Assembly: GCA_903632075.3 (NCBI GenBank)
Contig: CAHIKZ030001815.1
Coordinates: 1-64,000, forward strand
Origin: Acanthosepion pharaonis
Taxonomy: Eukaryota > Mollusca > Cephalopoda > Sepiida > Sepiidae
Direction: 5' to 3'
DNA length: 64,000 nucleotides
Below, piece by piece: positions 11,214 through 22,217 of this stretch. Each line of letters opens with the position of its first letter. Position 1 is the first letter of the stretch. A program made the translations under genes and the position numbers. Under the pieces are notes generated by a model. The model did no database searches and was not told the origin of the DNA. It saw only the letters and a program-made list of their open reading frames with translations.

Positions 11214-11990
11214 AAGCTTAAAAAAAAAAAAAAACAATCCACGAAGAAAAACATCTAGAACTGACTATAGCCTAATTGAATGCGATCTCAGCAAAGAAAT
11301 GAATTTTCTTGATAATGATGAAAGAAGACTTGGAAAATTTAACATTGACAAGATATGTTGAAGGCTAGAGGGACAGAAGTAATCAAGGCATCACCTACTA
11401 AAAGAGATTGTGTAAATATATAACAGAACTGAATTTAGGTGTGATTACAAAAAGGCAACATTCACTAAGAGCAAGAAAATGTGAAGAGCCAAGTTCGGCA
11501 ACGTTCTGAAGGTATACAGCACATGGAAGAAAAACAATCTGCGGGATTCATGATCGCTTCCGTCTTGAAGGAAAATGGTATTTATATATTATAAACAAAA
11601 ACATATTTTGTTGGACTCTTGGACCCAAAGTAGATCCAAACATAAAATGACTTCGAATCAGCGATTACACATGTTAATTATTTGACAACATCAATATCGA
11701 CCATCATTTAAATGTAAGTTCTTTTAGTTTATATCAAGTAACAATAATTATGCGATTGACATGGTTTTATTCATCTTTGTAAAAATAAAACGAAAATAAT
11801 AAAGTTATATATCTAGCAGTATGGTTGAGCAAAAATAAATGAAATAGATGGCGTGTATCGATTACTCATATGAGTGCAAATAATAAGCATAGTATGTGAA
11901 CTAAATTGGCTTGTTATCTACAAGGAATAAATAACTACACCATAAAAATTTTATTTTGAAATGATATCTACATAGTAAAACATATAATAG

Positions 11991-11992
<2 letters not shown>
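11214..11992. other. Unassigned
   Basis: No feature recognised. A-rich at its left end. Confidence 0.3.

Positions 11993-12057
<65 letters not shown>
11993..12057. repeat. (TA)n microsatellite
   Basis: Uninterrupted (TA)n about 65 bp long, abutting the foldback element on its right. Confidence 0.95.
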
Positions 12058-12058
<1 letters not shown>

Positions 12059-12060
<2 letters not shown>

Positions 12061-12434
12061 TGTTTCATTAAAAACGACAGACAAGGTACTACGGTTAAGC
12101 TTTTTATTTATTTTTTCTTGTGTTCGAACAAGGGCTTTCTTTTCTGGACAAAGGGTGTAAATACTGGCAAAATGTTTTATATTTCCGAGCGATTTCGGCT
12201 ATACCTTTATAGATTATCAAGGATGATTCGATTTTTCAGCTTAATTGAGTGTGTGCGTTATGTGTATGCCTTACTGTGTAATAGGGATGTTTTTAATTTC
12301 AGAATACGGTTTGCCCATTGTGGCATTGTTCGTAGTTAATATTGTCAAGAGTTGGCTTTTTTCTTTTTTGTTTGAACACAAGAAAATTTAAAGCTTAACC
12401 GTAGTACCTTGTCTGTCGCTTTTAATGAAACATG
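12059..12434. mobile_element. Foldback/MITE-like element with ~70-bp terminal inverted repeats
   Basis: The left arm 12059-12130 (starting CATGTTTCATTAAAA, then CGACAGACAAGGTACTACGG) is complementary to 12368-12434 with few mismatches. (TA)n tracts lie on both sides. The interior of about 240 bp has no transposase. It does carry on the minus strand CTTGATAA, a perfect 5-bp hairpin CTATA/TATAG, then CCGAAA (12185-12221), like a degenerate hammerhead core. A DNA-transposon MITE or a Penelope-derived foldback are both possible. Confidence 0.7.
12185..12229 (-). ncRNA. Degenerate hammerhead-like motif (CUUGAUAA...CCGAAA type)
   Basis: Minus strand: CTTGATAAT, stem CTATA-AAGG-TATAG, then CCGAAATCG. 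The CUUGAUAA...CCGAAA arrangement recurs at 39801-39840. The canonical CUGANGA is not intact and no convincing stem I is seen, so catalysis is doubtful. Confidence 0.25.
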
Positions 12435-12467
12435 TATAAAGGAAAGATTGCTGCCTAAATATACAAC

Positions 12468-12474
<7 letters not shown>

Positions 12475-12515
<41 letters not shown>
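12475..12515. repeat. (TA)n microsatellite
   Basis: About 40 bp of (TA)n, 40 bp beyond the right end of the foldback. Confidence 0.95.
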
Positions 12516-12518
<3 letters not shown>

Positions 12519-14217
12519 ATAAAAAAGATGTAATTAGAATATTAAAAACTTTTCTTTTATTTATATTATATCGATAAACAGCACGTACATCGCTTAAAAT
12601 GTCTACACTGAATCTATTTTAATTAGAAATTATATCTACATAATAAATCATCGTGCTACTTTGACTTTTATCTTTAAGGAAAATATAATATGCCAAGGTA
12701 TAACCGGTTTTACCATGAGGATACCATTCAAAAATACAATTAATACAGTGTAAACACTTTTCCCAAAGTAGCACACATAATCTGATCACCTGATTTAGGT
12801 ACAATCTATTGTTATATAATAATTCTTTTTACTATACAGCTCAGATAACTTGGGTAATAAGGGTCCTAGATGTGATATGCCTGCGCTTACTGCAATGTCA
12901 TTCAGTTTGGTTTTAATAAACACTTGTGCCATATTTAATTACGAAACTACTGAAGACATCATTTCTTATTATAAAGCTCAGTTTTTTAAGGCTCCATTAA
13001 ACATCTGAACAACTCTGATTTTGTAAACGCAATCAAAGAGACTGCTTTTTTCATTCTAGCATTTTTCCTTTAGTCTTGAAATTTGACATCGAGTTGACAG
13101 AAATAAGTTATATAACAAAGATATCAAAAACGATATGTTTAATACATCAAGTTTTAAATAACTACAGATATTAATTTGTTAGGTAATTTTATACTTCATA
13201 TATATTTACTGCAGTAATCCTATATATTTAACTGTAGAGTTGATATATCTCTAAAAAAATAACTTTCCTGAATACAAATATATACACACGCGTTTGCGCA
13301 CGCGCGTGTGCACGCATACACACACACAACCACCACCACCACCAACAACAACAATATTTACCATATCTATATGCTTTTTTTTCCGACCTGCACACCCATT
13401 CTCTTTGTTTACTCAGTAACCCTATGAAAATTTGAATAGAAGTGTTTATTTTAAACACACGGGTTCTCATTCAATTTTTGTCATTTCGTTTTCCAAAATT
13501 AGCAGGTATTTCATATCATTTAATATTCATCAAACTTTTTCCCCTTATGCCATTTCGCCAATTCTTCTACTAAATCGGATGGTGTGACTATCCTGCACTA
13601 ACAGAAGAAGGAATTGAAATTATAACTTTCAAGGAAACTGATATGTTTTAACGAACTCATTATTCCGCTATGTTTCTATTGAACAATTTGGGAAAGCAGT
13701 TGTAAAAATTGACAGTTTAGATAATTCTGAGCGAGTTTCATGCCATTCATGGCATCCATATGAGAGTCTTTTTCTGAGGAGGCTATTAAAGAACGTGATT
13801 CTAGATTTAGGTTAAAGTTGTGATTTTGACGCAGTTTACGGCGTTGCACGAAATGACCTCGTACAGCCTATCCTATTTTCAATATCCTTCTCTTATACTA
13901 AATTTTATACACCATACATTGATCCATACACAAAGACATTTAAAGTTGTTATTAAATAGTAATTCCGCATTCATATATTTTGCGATGGATTCAGGGTAGG
14001 AGCTATCGCTATTTTCACTCCAACAATTACTAATATTAGTTAATTAATGCCAACTGGCGCATTTGTGGACAGCTGAGCATTAATATGTTAGTGGTTACGT
14101 ACTACTACTCGATTTTATAAATCAATAATTAATAAGGGCAATTTATTTTTTGTTTCATAATTAATTCATTATGTTGCGGTGTGCAACAAAGGCTTAATGT
14201 ATAACCTCACATTTAAT
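12516..14217. other. Unassigned; alternating purine-pyrimidine tract near 13290
   Basis: No gene recognised. Positions 13283-13330 hold ACACACGCG..GCGCACGCGCGTGTGCACG, then (CA)n and (CCA)n, a potential Z-DNA-forming stretch. Confidence 0.35.
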
Positions 14218-14650
14218 ACGCTGACTGCCAGAGGTCAATTACAAAATCTGACTGTCAGAGATCAATTACGAAATCTGACTGCTAAAGGTCAATTACTAAA
14301 ATCTGACTTCCAGATATCAGTTATGAAATCTGACTGCCAGAGGTTAATTACGAAATCTGACTGCCAGAGGTCAATTACAAAATCTGACTGCCAGATGCCA
14401 GTTATTAAATCTAACTGCCAGAGGTGAATAACGAGACTGACTGCTAGTGGTCAATTACAAAATCTGACTGCCAAATGTCAGTTATTAAATCTAACTGCCA
14501 GAAGTAAATTACGAAATCTGTCTTCCAGAGGCCAATTACAAAATCTGTCAGATGTCTTACAAAACTGCTAGAGGTCAATTACGAAAACATTCTGTCAGTG
14601 ACTAATTACGAAATCTGACTGCAAGAGGTCAATTCAGAAAATCTGATTTC
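14218..14650. repeat. 27-bp minisatellite, about 16 diverged copies
   Basis: The unit is CTGACTGCCAGAGGTCAATT followed by ACAAAAT. Unit starts at 14221 and 14248 give the 27-bp period. 27 is a multiple of 3, which explains the open plus-strand frame 14179-14427 with repeating NLTARGQLQ-like peptides. Copies are diverged and some are shortened, so the array is old. Confidence 0.9.
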
Positions 14651-15798
14651 AAAAGCTAACTTTATAACGTTCGACTTCAGCAATAAAAAAATTATATGAC
14701 TTGATTTAAAGTTTCAACTGAACTTTTAACAGTGTTTTCACTGCGGATAAACTCGTTGTTGGGGCACGCAGATGAACATGTAAAAGAAAATGAAATACAC
14801 GAGATAACTCGTAGTGAGCACGAGGCAACTCATAGTCGGCGTTATAATAATAACTCAACTAAAAGTTATTAATGAATAAAATAATCTTTAAATAGAAAAT
14901 TCAAGTTACAAGAAGTAAAAGCTCATGCACTGGAAGATATGAAGTGACACGCAACAACAAAAAAAAATATAAAATAAAATACAAGGAAGAAACAACGTAA
15001 AATGCAATTATTTCCTTAGAAAGAATCAAGCAACTTTGAATACAGTATGTTAAAATAGACAGAGACAAATGTAATTACATCGGACTAAGGAAAAATAACA
15101 TCATTTAGTTCAACAAGCAGCTAGTATACATCCAATTGAATAAAGACCAAAGGTTAGAGTGCAGTCTACAGAAAGAAATAGTACCGGCAAGATAACACCA
15201 GACTAAATGCTTGATTTCCCTTGGGGTACCCAGGTAAAATCTACATATGACCGTACGTAAATACTTAACTGAGAAGCTAATTTTATTATGCACTTATCTA
15301 AACAGAGATAACAAGTAATATATATATATACCTCACACCATTGACACTATCTTTCTCTCTCTCACTCACTCTTTTTCTCCCCCTCTCTCTCCCTTTCCCT
15401 CTCTCTGTCTCTCTCTATATTTATATATCTCTCCCTCTATATGTGTGTGTATGTATTTTATTACTTGAAACGGTATTTTCGTGGATAATCGTGGTTGAAA
15501 CAGACGCCCTGTTTTTTTTATTTTATTTTAAACAGTCTTTGTTATATATCTATTAAGCCTGTGCACTCAAGCGAAACCTAATAAAGAAAATGTGATCTTC
15601 AGCAGTTGCTTGAAGCTACGTCCGACTTTGTTAGAAGAAATCACTGTTTGATGGGGGGTACTTTAAACAGCTCTACCACAAAGAGCGCTTCAACTCGGGC
15701 AGGCTCTACTTACGAGTACAGAATAAAAAGGTTTGAAGTAATGAAATTTTTTAAGGAAAATAAAACCATTTTTGTTTAAATATATATCTATATATTCT

Positions 15799-15800
<2 letters not shown>
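14651..15800. other. Unassigned; pyrimidine-rich tract at 15350-15450
   Basis: No gene seen. A (CT)-rich stretch runs from about 15351 to 15445. Confidence 0.3.

Positions 15801-15867
<67 letters not shown>
15801..15867. repeat. (TA)n microsatellite
   Basis: About 66 bp of (TA)n. Confidence 0.95.
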
Positions 15868-15869
<2 letters not shown>

Positions 15870-16123
15870 AAGAATAAAATATATATAATTTATGCATCTA
15901 TCCGTGTTATCCTCACTTCGTTTTTCATGCATGAGCATACGTAATTAAGCTAACATTATTGTCAACATTTACACACAGGCTCATAAATCAATGTGGGTGT
16001 ATGTACACGTGTAGGTAAGTGTGTACACGCGTCTGTGTGTTTTTGTGAATTTATATGCATGATCTCAATGTATATTCATAAAGTAAAAACACGCACTCAG
16101 TAAAAACTACTTACGAAGATAGG

Positions 16124-16126
<3 letters not shown>

Positions 16127-16165
<39 letters not shown>

Positions 16166-16176
16166 TCTCTCTATAC

Positions 16177-16243
<67 letters not shown>

Positions 16244-16425
16244 GATAGATAGATAGATAGATAGATTATATGAACAAATTGAGATAGATAGATAGATAGA
16301 TATGAAAAACTAAGATAGATAAGTAGATATGAAAAAACTGAGATAGATATGCACAAACTGAGATACATAGATATGAACAAGCTTAGATAGATAGATAGAT
16401 AGATAGATTGATTGATTGATCAATC
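16127..16425. repeat. Compound (TA)n / (GATA)n microsatellite
   Basis: (TA)n at 16127-16162 and 16179-16240, followed by (GATA)n blocks at 16241-16266, 16282-16302 and 16383-16409 separated by ATGAACAAAYTGA-like spacers that themselves repeat. Confidence 0.9.
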
Positions 16426-17521
16426 GTTTATTTATAGGAAAGAATCGACATTCCTCGACTGAATATTTAGTGTTACTTTTAGTGTAATTTTAGAAAAATC
16501 TTTTTTTTTAATAAACCAGTCACTTTTTCCTGAAATTAGCCTTTTCAAGTTCATTAATTTATAATTATTTCAAATATTAATGAGAGTTTTCTTCCAACCC
16601 TTTTAAATTCCTAATGTGGAAAGATAACACCTTCATTATGCCATGTTTTCTATTCTATTTACATCTGCCACCTACTTTTATCGTTTCTGCTGTTGGAATT
16701 GTTCAAGTGATGCATTTTGCATGGTTTGTTTCGTTTGTAATTTTGTCTCGTTTGTCTATAGTGTCCTGATGAAGGACCAAATACTTTAAGATTTATAGGA
16801 TTAATTCGAAGCTATATTTTACTAGTTTTCTGATTATAGTCTTTTATTAATAAATGTTGGTTTAAACTTTTTTCTGAAAGTGATATACACCATTTAAATC
16901 ATCCATCTGAATGTCTGGATCTGTTGGTTATTTTCTTTTGTTTTACGGTGTTGGACAAAATCACACTAATTTCAACTTACAACTTTTGCCTGTTTCCCTA
17001 TCTTCGACGTTAATTTTGCTGTAATAGTACAATGACGTATTTGGAGTGTTAATTACTGTATTCCACATTCTGAATTTTTATTATCGATTCCCCTTAGATA
17101 CCATAATTATCCGCATTCCAGGTCCAGATCTTAGTTTCTGCAAATGTTTATTGATATTCCTACTTCTTAGATCTCTTGGAATAGAATGTTGAATTATTTT
17201 TTTACAGTTTATTCTTATGATTAATATGAACAGTTTTAGCATATCAGCATAACCCTCCTAGTTTTGGTACACAGGGCATTATAGACAATAAATTATTGTT
17301 GTTAGCTATTGTTAGATACATTTCTGATCTAGAATGATACGTTTAAATATGTTAGACCCAATCATCATATTCTGTGCTTGCAAGCACACACACGGCGGTT
17401 TAAGTAATAACTTGGTCTTTACCTTTTACTAGTCAAGACGAGGTTTCAAATGAATCGGTTTAAGATCTTCACCAGGCATAGATGATTTTGTTGCTCGATA
17501 CAATTATTCTATCGTAATATT
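16426..17521. other. Unassigned
   Basis: No gene or element recognised. GTCCTGATGAAGGACC at about 16767 looks like part of a hammerhead core, but no matching GAAA and stem I were found. Confidence 0.3.
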
Positions 17522-17712
17522 TTTTTCATTCAAAACTCGAACTTCGATGTCACGTGAGGCTATAGTATTTTTCATTCAAATCTCGAGCCTCGATATCACG
17601 TGAGGCTATAGTATTTTTCATTCAAACCTCAAACCTCGATGTCACATGAGGCTATAGTATTTTTCATTCAAACCTCAAGCCTCAATGTTACGTGAGGTTA
17701 TAGCATTTTTTA
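17522..17712. repeat. 46-bp minisatellite with E-box, about 4 copies
   Basis: CATTCAAA anchors at 17527, 17573, 17619 and 17665 give an exact 46-bp period. Each unit carries CCTCGATGTCACGTGAGG or a variant, with CACGTG intact in the first two units and mutated to CACATG or TACGTG in the last two, then CTATAGTATTTTT. Confidence 0.9.
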
Positions 17713-17769
17713 TGTTCTTTATTATTTCCTCCAATCCCTCGTTATTTTTATTTATTTTTAAAAGATATA

Positions 17770-18856
17770 CAGTCCTCCCAAAAGTATTGGAACGACAGGG
17801 CCAGTTCATTTGTTTTTGTTGATTACTGAAGACATGTGGGTTTAAAATCAAAAGATTAATACGAGACAAGACTTCAGAATTGTTATAGCTGTGAAGAAAT
17901 ACCCCGGAACAACAGTCAGAGACATTGCCAACAACCTCCAGGATTCAGGGGTGAAGGTATCACAATCCACCATCTTTTAGAAAACTTTGAGATCAGAAAT
18001 ATAGAGGCCATACCGCAAGATGCAAACCACTCATAAGCAGTAAGAGTAGGAAGGTCAGATTGGAATTTGCATGGAGGTATAAAGATGCGTGACAAAAGTT
18101 CTGGAAGAATGTGTTATGGTCAGATGAGACCAAGATCAGTCTCTACCAAAGTGATGGAAAGGCCAAAATGTACATAGTGATGGAGGCAGTATCTTGGCTT
18201 GGGCTTGCTTGGCTGCTTCTGCAATAGAGTCATTCATATTTATTGATGATGTAACTCGTGATGATAGCAGCAGAATGAATTCAGAAGTCGACAGAAGTAT
18301 TTTTCTGCCAATTTACAAAGAAATGTGTTCAATATAATCGGGTGGAAATTTATTTTGTCACAGGAAAATAACTCAAATCATACTGACAACACAGCGAAGA
18401 ACTTCATCAGGGAAAAAGTCAAATTCCGGACCATAACACAATAGAGCATGAATCTAATCTCTTGAAGAGGAGACTGGAGAAGAACTAAAATAGGCTGTGT
18501 TAAATATCTGGAAAAACAGCACAAATGAAGAATGCTATATTTTGGTGATGTCAATGGGTCGAAGGCTTGATGCAGTTATTACTAGCAAGTGTTATGCAAC
18601 CAGATATTAAATATGATTTACTTTAAAGACTAACTATTCCTTTACTTTTGCTCCATTAAAAAATGGAGTCATATGATACAAATGGTGGTATGTCCTAATC
18701 TATTGAACACATCTAAATTTAAATACTAGGAAATAAAAGCTGCAATTCTAAACTCTTCTCACTTATTCTTCTTTTGATCTTAAACTCAAATATCTTCTGA
18801 GAGCAATGAAAACAAAGGAATAGGTGTTGCTGTGCCTCTACCTTTACAGGGGACTC
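17770..18856 (+). mobile_element. Tc1-like transposon relic
   Basis: About 115-bp terminal inverted repeats: the left begins CAGTCCTCCCAAAAGT and the right ends GGACTC. TA dinucleotides flank both ends (17768-17769 and 18857-18858), the Tc1/mariner target duplication. The plus strand encodes scattered pieces of a Tc1 transposase in changing frames: an HTH-like GTTVRDIANNLQ near 17905, a WSDETKISLY-like region near 18115 (first catalytic Asp), GGSILAWAC near 18180, FIDDVT and RMNSEV near 18240-18290, and VMSMGRRLDAVI near 18548. Many stops and frameshifts make it a pseudogene. Confidence 0.85.
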
Positions 18857-19689
18857 TATATTATTTTTAACGTTCGAATGAATTCCGATAAACATTCTTT
18901 TTCGTCTGGCCTCATCAGGTCAAGATTGTTGTTTTAACTGGCTTTTTTTTACTTTTGTCTCTTTTAAATGGGGGGAATTTCTTCTGGTTTAGTTTTGATT
19001 TAAAGATACTATCATGAGTCTTTGCATATTTCTACACACGATCTAATCTAGTTCACCTCATTGATTTGGTTTCTAAATTCTAACCATATTAGTTCTCCAA
19101 TTTTTATTTTCTTTGTTAACTGTTCAGTGATAATCCTAGCATGTTTACTTTATTTTTCATTGTCTCTTTTTGCTATTGATCTTTTTAATTCAGTATTTCC
19201 ACTCCAGAGAATGATCTTTTTTCCTATCTTTGATATTAATGAATAGTCCCTCGTTGTTTCGTTTCAGTGTTACTTGGACAAAGACGGAGGGACATCAATG
19301 TCAGTTCTAAATTAGTAAAAATTCGTTCTTTTTATCGTCATATTGAAGAGACAATTTAATTTACATAATTAATAGCGTGTTATGTTCCTTGTTAGGGTTT
19401 TGAGTTTGGTGACCAGAAGTCTTTCATCTGGGTCAAATTATGAATTCATACACTCAAACATCAATCACAAATTGCCACAGTCTCGTTCTGAAATTCTGAA
19501 ATCAATAAACTTTTTAGGAATTTTTTTTCTGACCTATGCCAAAAACTTTATTCAGTGGCCTGTCACGGGTAATAAATTAAACCCTGGAGACTGTGACGGT
19601 TTACGGACGGCCATTACCTTTCCTTATGACTGATTAACAAGTAACAGCAAGGTCACAGAATCGGTTTTCCATGTATATTAAAAAAAAAT
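18857..19689. other. Unassigned
   Basis: No gene supported. The 83-codon frame at 19382-19633 is not recognised. Confidence 0.3.
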
Positions 19690-19935
19690 ATGTTGATAGG
19701 AAGGAAATTTAATTCAGATGGTTTCTTCCAAAGAGTTGTTACGTTGTGGAACAGACTCCTGAGAGGATGCTTCTCTGACGGCGACAATCTCAAACTATTC
19801 AACCGTTATCTATCCTATGCATACACATAACCTACAATTCTTATGTCCATAAAACGACCCCATTCAGTAAACTCTATATTGAGTGGATTTTGCGACTTGC
19901 TTTTTGGGGAATAATATCATTGAAAAAAAAAAAAT
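19690..19935 (+). pseudogene. Non-LTR retrotransposon 3' end (RT C-terminal tail)
   Basis: The plus strand reads FFQRVVTLWNRLLRG then DNLKLFNRYLS before a stop at about 19830. This is the conserved C-terminal tail of many CR1/Jockey/RTE-like LINE ORF2 proteins (consensus F..R...LWN.LP...F.......FK...N..L). An A-run follows at 19922. The related copy at 44640-45058 has the same tail. Confidence 0.6.
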
Positions 19936-20061
19936 CAAGGGCATACATTATATCCGTCTATTTAATATAAATTATAATCACAAATATTGTTCATGAGAAT
20001 AAAGATCCCTCCAGCAGTATAATACTGAAGGACAACGCTTTTAAGATGAACATATTTTTCA

Positions 20062-20067
<6 letters not shown>

Positions 20068-20121
<54 letters not shown>
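20068..20121. repeat. (TA)n microsatellite
   Basis: (TA)n directly left of the foldback at 20124. Confidence 0.95.
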
Positions 20122-20123
<2 letters not shown>

Positions 20124-20128
<5 letters not shown>

Positions 20129-20410
20129 TATACGGAAAAAACAAACAAAAATCCTTATATACAATTATGCTGTTTTAATGTTAATATGTCAACGTCAGGA
20201 CATATTAAAATTAATAAACCATCTTCAGGACATAACAAATTATGTATAACATTATTAATACAATTATGAATTGACGTTGTATAATGTTATAATTTATGAA
20301 TATGTCCTGAAGATGGTTTATTAGACCGAAACGTCAGACGTTGACATATTAACATTAAAACAGCATAATTGTATAAAAGGATTTTTGTTTGTTTTTTCCG
20401 TATATATTTT
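20124..20410. mobile_element. Foldback element with ~109-bp arms and an internal hammerhead
   Basis: The arms 20124-20232 and 20302-20410 are nearly perfect inverted copies, both including TACGGAAAAAACAAACAAAA and GTCCTGAAGATGGTTTATTA. The right arm keeps a complete hammerhead-type core. In the left arm the GAAA-stem III segment is replaced by unrelated AT-rich sequence. (TA)n tracts flank both sides. There is no protein-coding capacity. The inverted-pair layout resembles the head-to-head repeats of Penelope-like elements. Confidence 0.7.
20299..20350 (+). ncRNA. Type I hammerhead ribozyme candidate
   Basis: Stem I AATATGTC (20299-20306) pairs perfectly with GACATATT (20343-20350), 8 bp. The core CTGAAGA at 20307-20313 fits CUGANGA. 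Stem II lies at 20314-20327 (GG...CC with weak inner pairs and one extra U at its base). GAA is at 20328-20330. Stem III ACGT/ACGT (20331-20334 with 20338-20341) closes a CAG loop. T at 20342 is the expected cleavage-site H17 in a G-U-U context. All three helices and both core strands are in the correct order. Type I hammerheads are known in Penelope-like retroelements; activity here is inferred. Confidence 0.6.
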
Positions 20411-20438
20411 TCTTCATACTGTCGGATCTATATCCATA

Positions 20439-20440
<2 letters not shown>

Positions 20441-20487
<47 letters not shown>
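20441..20487. repeat. (TA)n microsatellite
   Basis: (TA)n about 30 bp right of the foldback. Confidence 0.95.
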
Positions 20488-20489
<2 letters not shown>

Positions 20490-20936
20490 CCTTTATTATA
20501 CTTTTATCATATAGACAAAATATATTTTTACTCACTACAAAGATGCAACTTTTGTTTAAGTGCATTTCAACTGCACTGCGACAGGGAGAATCGAAAATGG
20601 TTATGAACAATATGTATGTAAAACGTCACTTTTTTTTCCATTTGTTTGAGAGAAAAAATAGGTAGTTAAAGTGAAAATAATAGTGCTTGTTGATAGCAGT
20701 TTGGTGATGAATGGATTGAATGTTTAATGTTGACTGGTCTGTGGAAATTGTCCTGCTGATAAACACCGGTCAAAAGTCCAGGCCCATCATCTCACAAGTG
20801 TCCTAAGAGTGAGCGGTAGGGGAGGAAAGATGGAGATAGGGGATAGTATTGCGTTTAAGTAGGTGACAATTGTAGCGATACTTCTAGTAGTAATTGGGAA
20901 TGGTATTTTTGGTTTACTATAAAAATTCTAGAGCTG

Positions 20937-20940
<4 letters not shown>

Positions 20941-20991
<51 letters not shown>
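20941..20991. repeat. (TA)n microsatellite
   Basis: (TA)n just left of the RTE fragment. Confidence 0.95.
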
Positions 20992-20992
<1 letters not shown>

Positions 20993-21000
20993 CTAGAGCA

Positions 21001-21440
21001 TTAGGTGTGGGCCATTCACAATTTCATCCCGCAATTCCGTGTCCTTTGTAGCTTCTGGTAAAGTTTTCCTAGAAACATCTCTTAATTCCTATTCTGCCAA
21101 CATATTACACAAACTTGTTAGGTAGGTTTTACGCTGTTTTACTTTGTCTTTTTTCTTTTGTGAGTGTCAAATTTTCTAATCCCTCTTTATTCAGCATATG
21201 ACCTAAAAAAATTACCCTGTCGCTCTCTGATGCTAAATATAAGTGTCCTTTTTGTTTCCATTTTCTCTAAAACCTCGTCGCTGCTGACATGTTCAGTTCA
21301 TGTAGAACCGTATTTATATTGGCTCGAATCTTTTATTCAACTGTGATGAGATTTTCCAGCAGTCGCTACCATCTAGGAGGACTGATATACTTTGATCCCC
21401 TCCTGGGTATGATTACAAACTACATCCAGTAGCAAGGCCT
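21001..21440 (-). pseudogene. RTE-type LINE fragment, RT C-terminal region
   Basis: The minus strand reads HVSSDEVLEKMETKRTLIFS then IRERQGNFF and, after a frameshift, a GL.NLTLTG.I-like segment near 21150. This is the region after the RT domain in RTE-type ORFs (consensus W..HVSN.EVL..I....L...I..RQ..F.GH..R...LE.L.LTG.IEG). Sister fragments lie at 31640-32460, 33430-34340 and 56250-56890. Both ends are truncated. Confidence 0.6.
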
Positions 21441-21995
21441 TTGATCGGGAGGTTTTGAAGATTTTGGAACCGCCTTTTAATTGCTGTTGTTCCGAGGTCC
21501 ACTACGACAATGGTGGTAGCATCTGTTATGTTCACAGCTATGGGCAAATAGTTAACCCCCACAAACTGGGGTAAAAACACAATGAAAGTATAAAAATAGA
21601 TTTTTATAGTAAAAATATCAACAATACTTTTTTTGAAAAAAAAAAAAAAATACTAAAAATACACTTTTGGAAAAAAAATATTACCAGCAATACATTTGAT
21701 TCTCGCCAAAAACCCTCGTTAAAATAATCAATGAAATTGATTTACAGATTTCTTACAGAAATACATATTCTGTTCATACGAATCTATTCTAAAAAAACAA
21801 ATAAACCATAGATGTTCACATGCCATAAAACAAAATAAACGCAGACCCAGTACTCATTTCTTTGTTTCATAATATTTTGCTGAGCTTTTAGAAGCTATCT
21901 TTTGAGGATGCCAATGCATCTTTGTGTTTCGATGTCACGTTTTCCGACCTCTATTAAAAACACGAAATAGAGCATTACTTGTACATAAATAAATA

Positions 21996-22217
21996 TTGCG
22001 TTGGTGCATAATTATAAGGACAGTTATTTGTTAATAAAAATTGCTGTTTTCTTTACTTTATTTAATAAAAATATTTTATTTTCGGGTTATAAAAATCCGC
22101 GTCGATAATCAAACGCTCCGAAATAATCATTTAAAAATGTTATCGTTGAATTGTTATGTTTCTTTTTTCATAATAAATATTGTTTAAAAAACGTCTGATA
22201 GTTATGCACCAACGCAA
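21996..22217. mobile_element. TA-flanked MITE, copy 1
   Basis: Terminal inverted repeats TTGCGTTGGTGCATAA at both ends, with TA on each side (21994-21995 and 22218-22219). Length is 222 bp and it is AT-rich and non-coding. The interior (TTATTTGTTAATAAAAATTG, later GGTTATAAAAAT and CGATAA) matches 47235-47482. The TA duplication and size suggest a mariner-superfamily MITE. Confidence 0.8.

Noticed and set aside
16171..16380. Tyr/Ile- or Ser-rich microsatellite frames here and at many other (TA)n, (CA)n and (GATA)n tracts
   Set aside because: Pure translations of simple repeats; no coding evidence.
16767..16815. GTCCTGATGAAGGACC as another hammerhead
   Set aside because: No GAAA strand at the right distance and no stem I partner.
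21400..21560. SKAFDREVLKIL-like plus-strand reading as an RT motif A
   Set aside because: Only a dozen residues fit, the following sequence does not, and the neighbouring RTE fragment is on the opposite strand.
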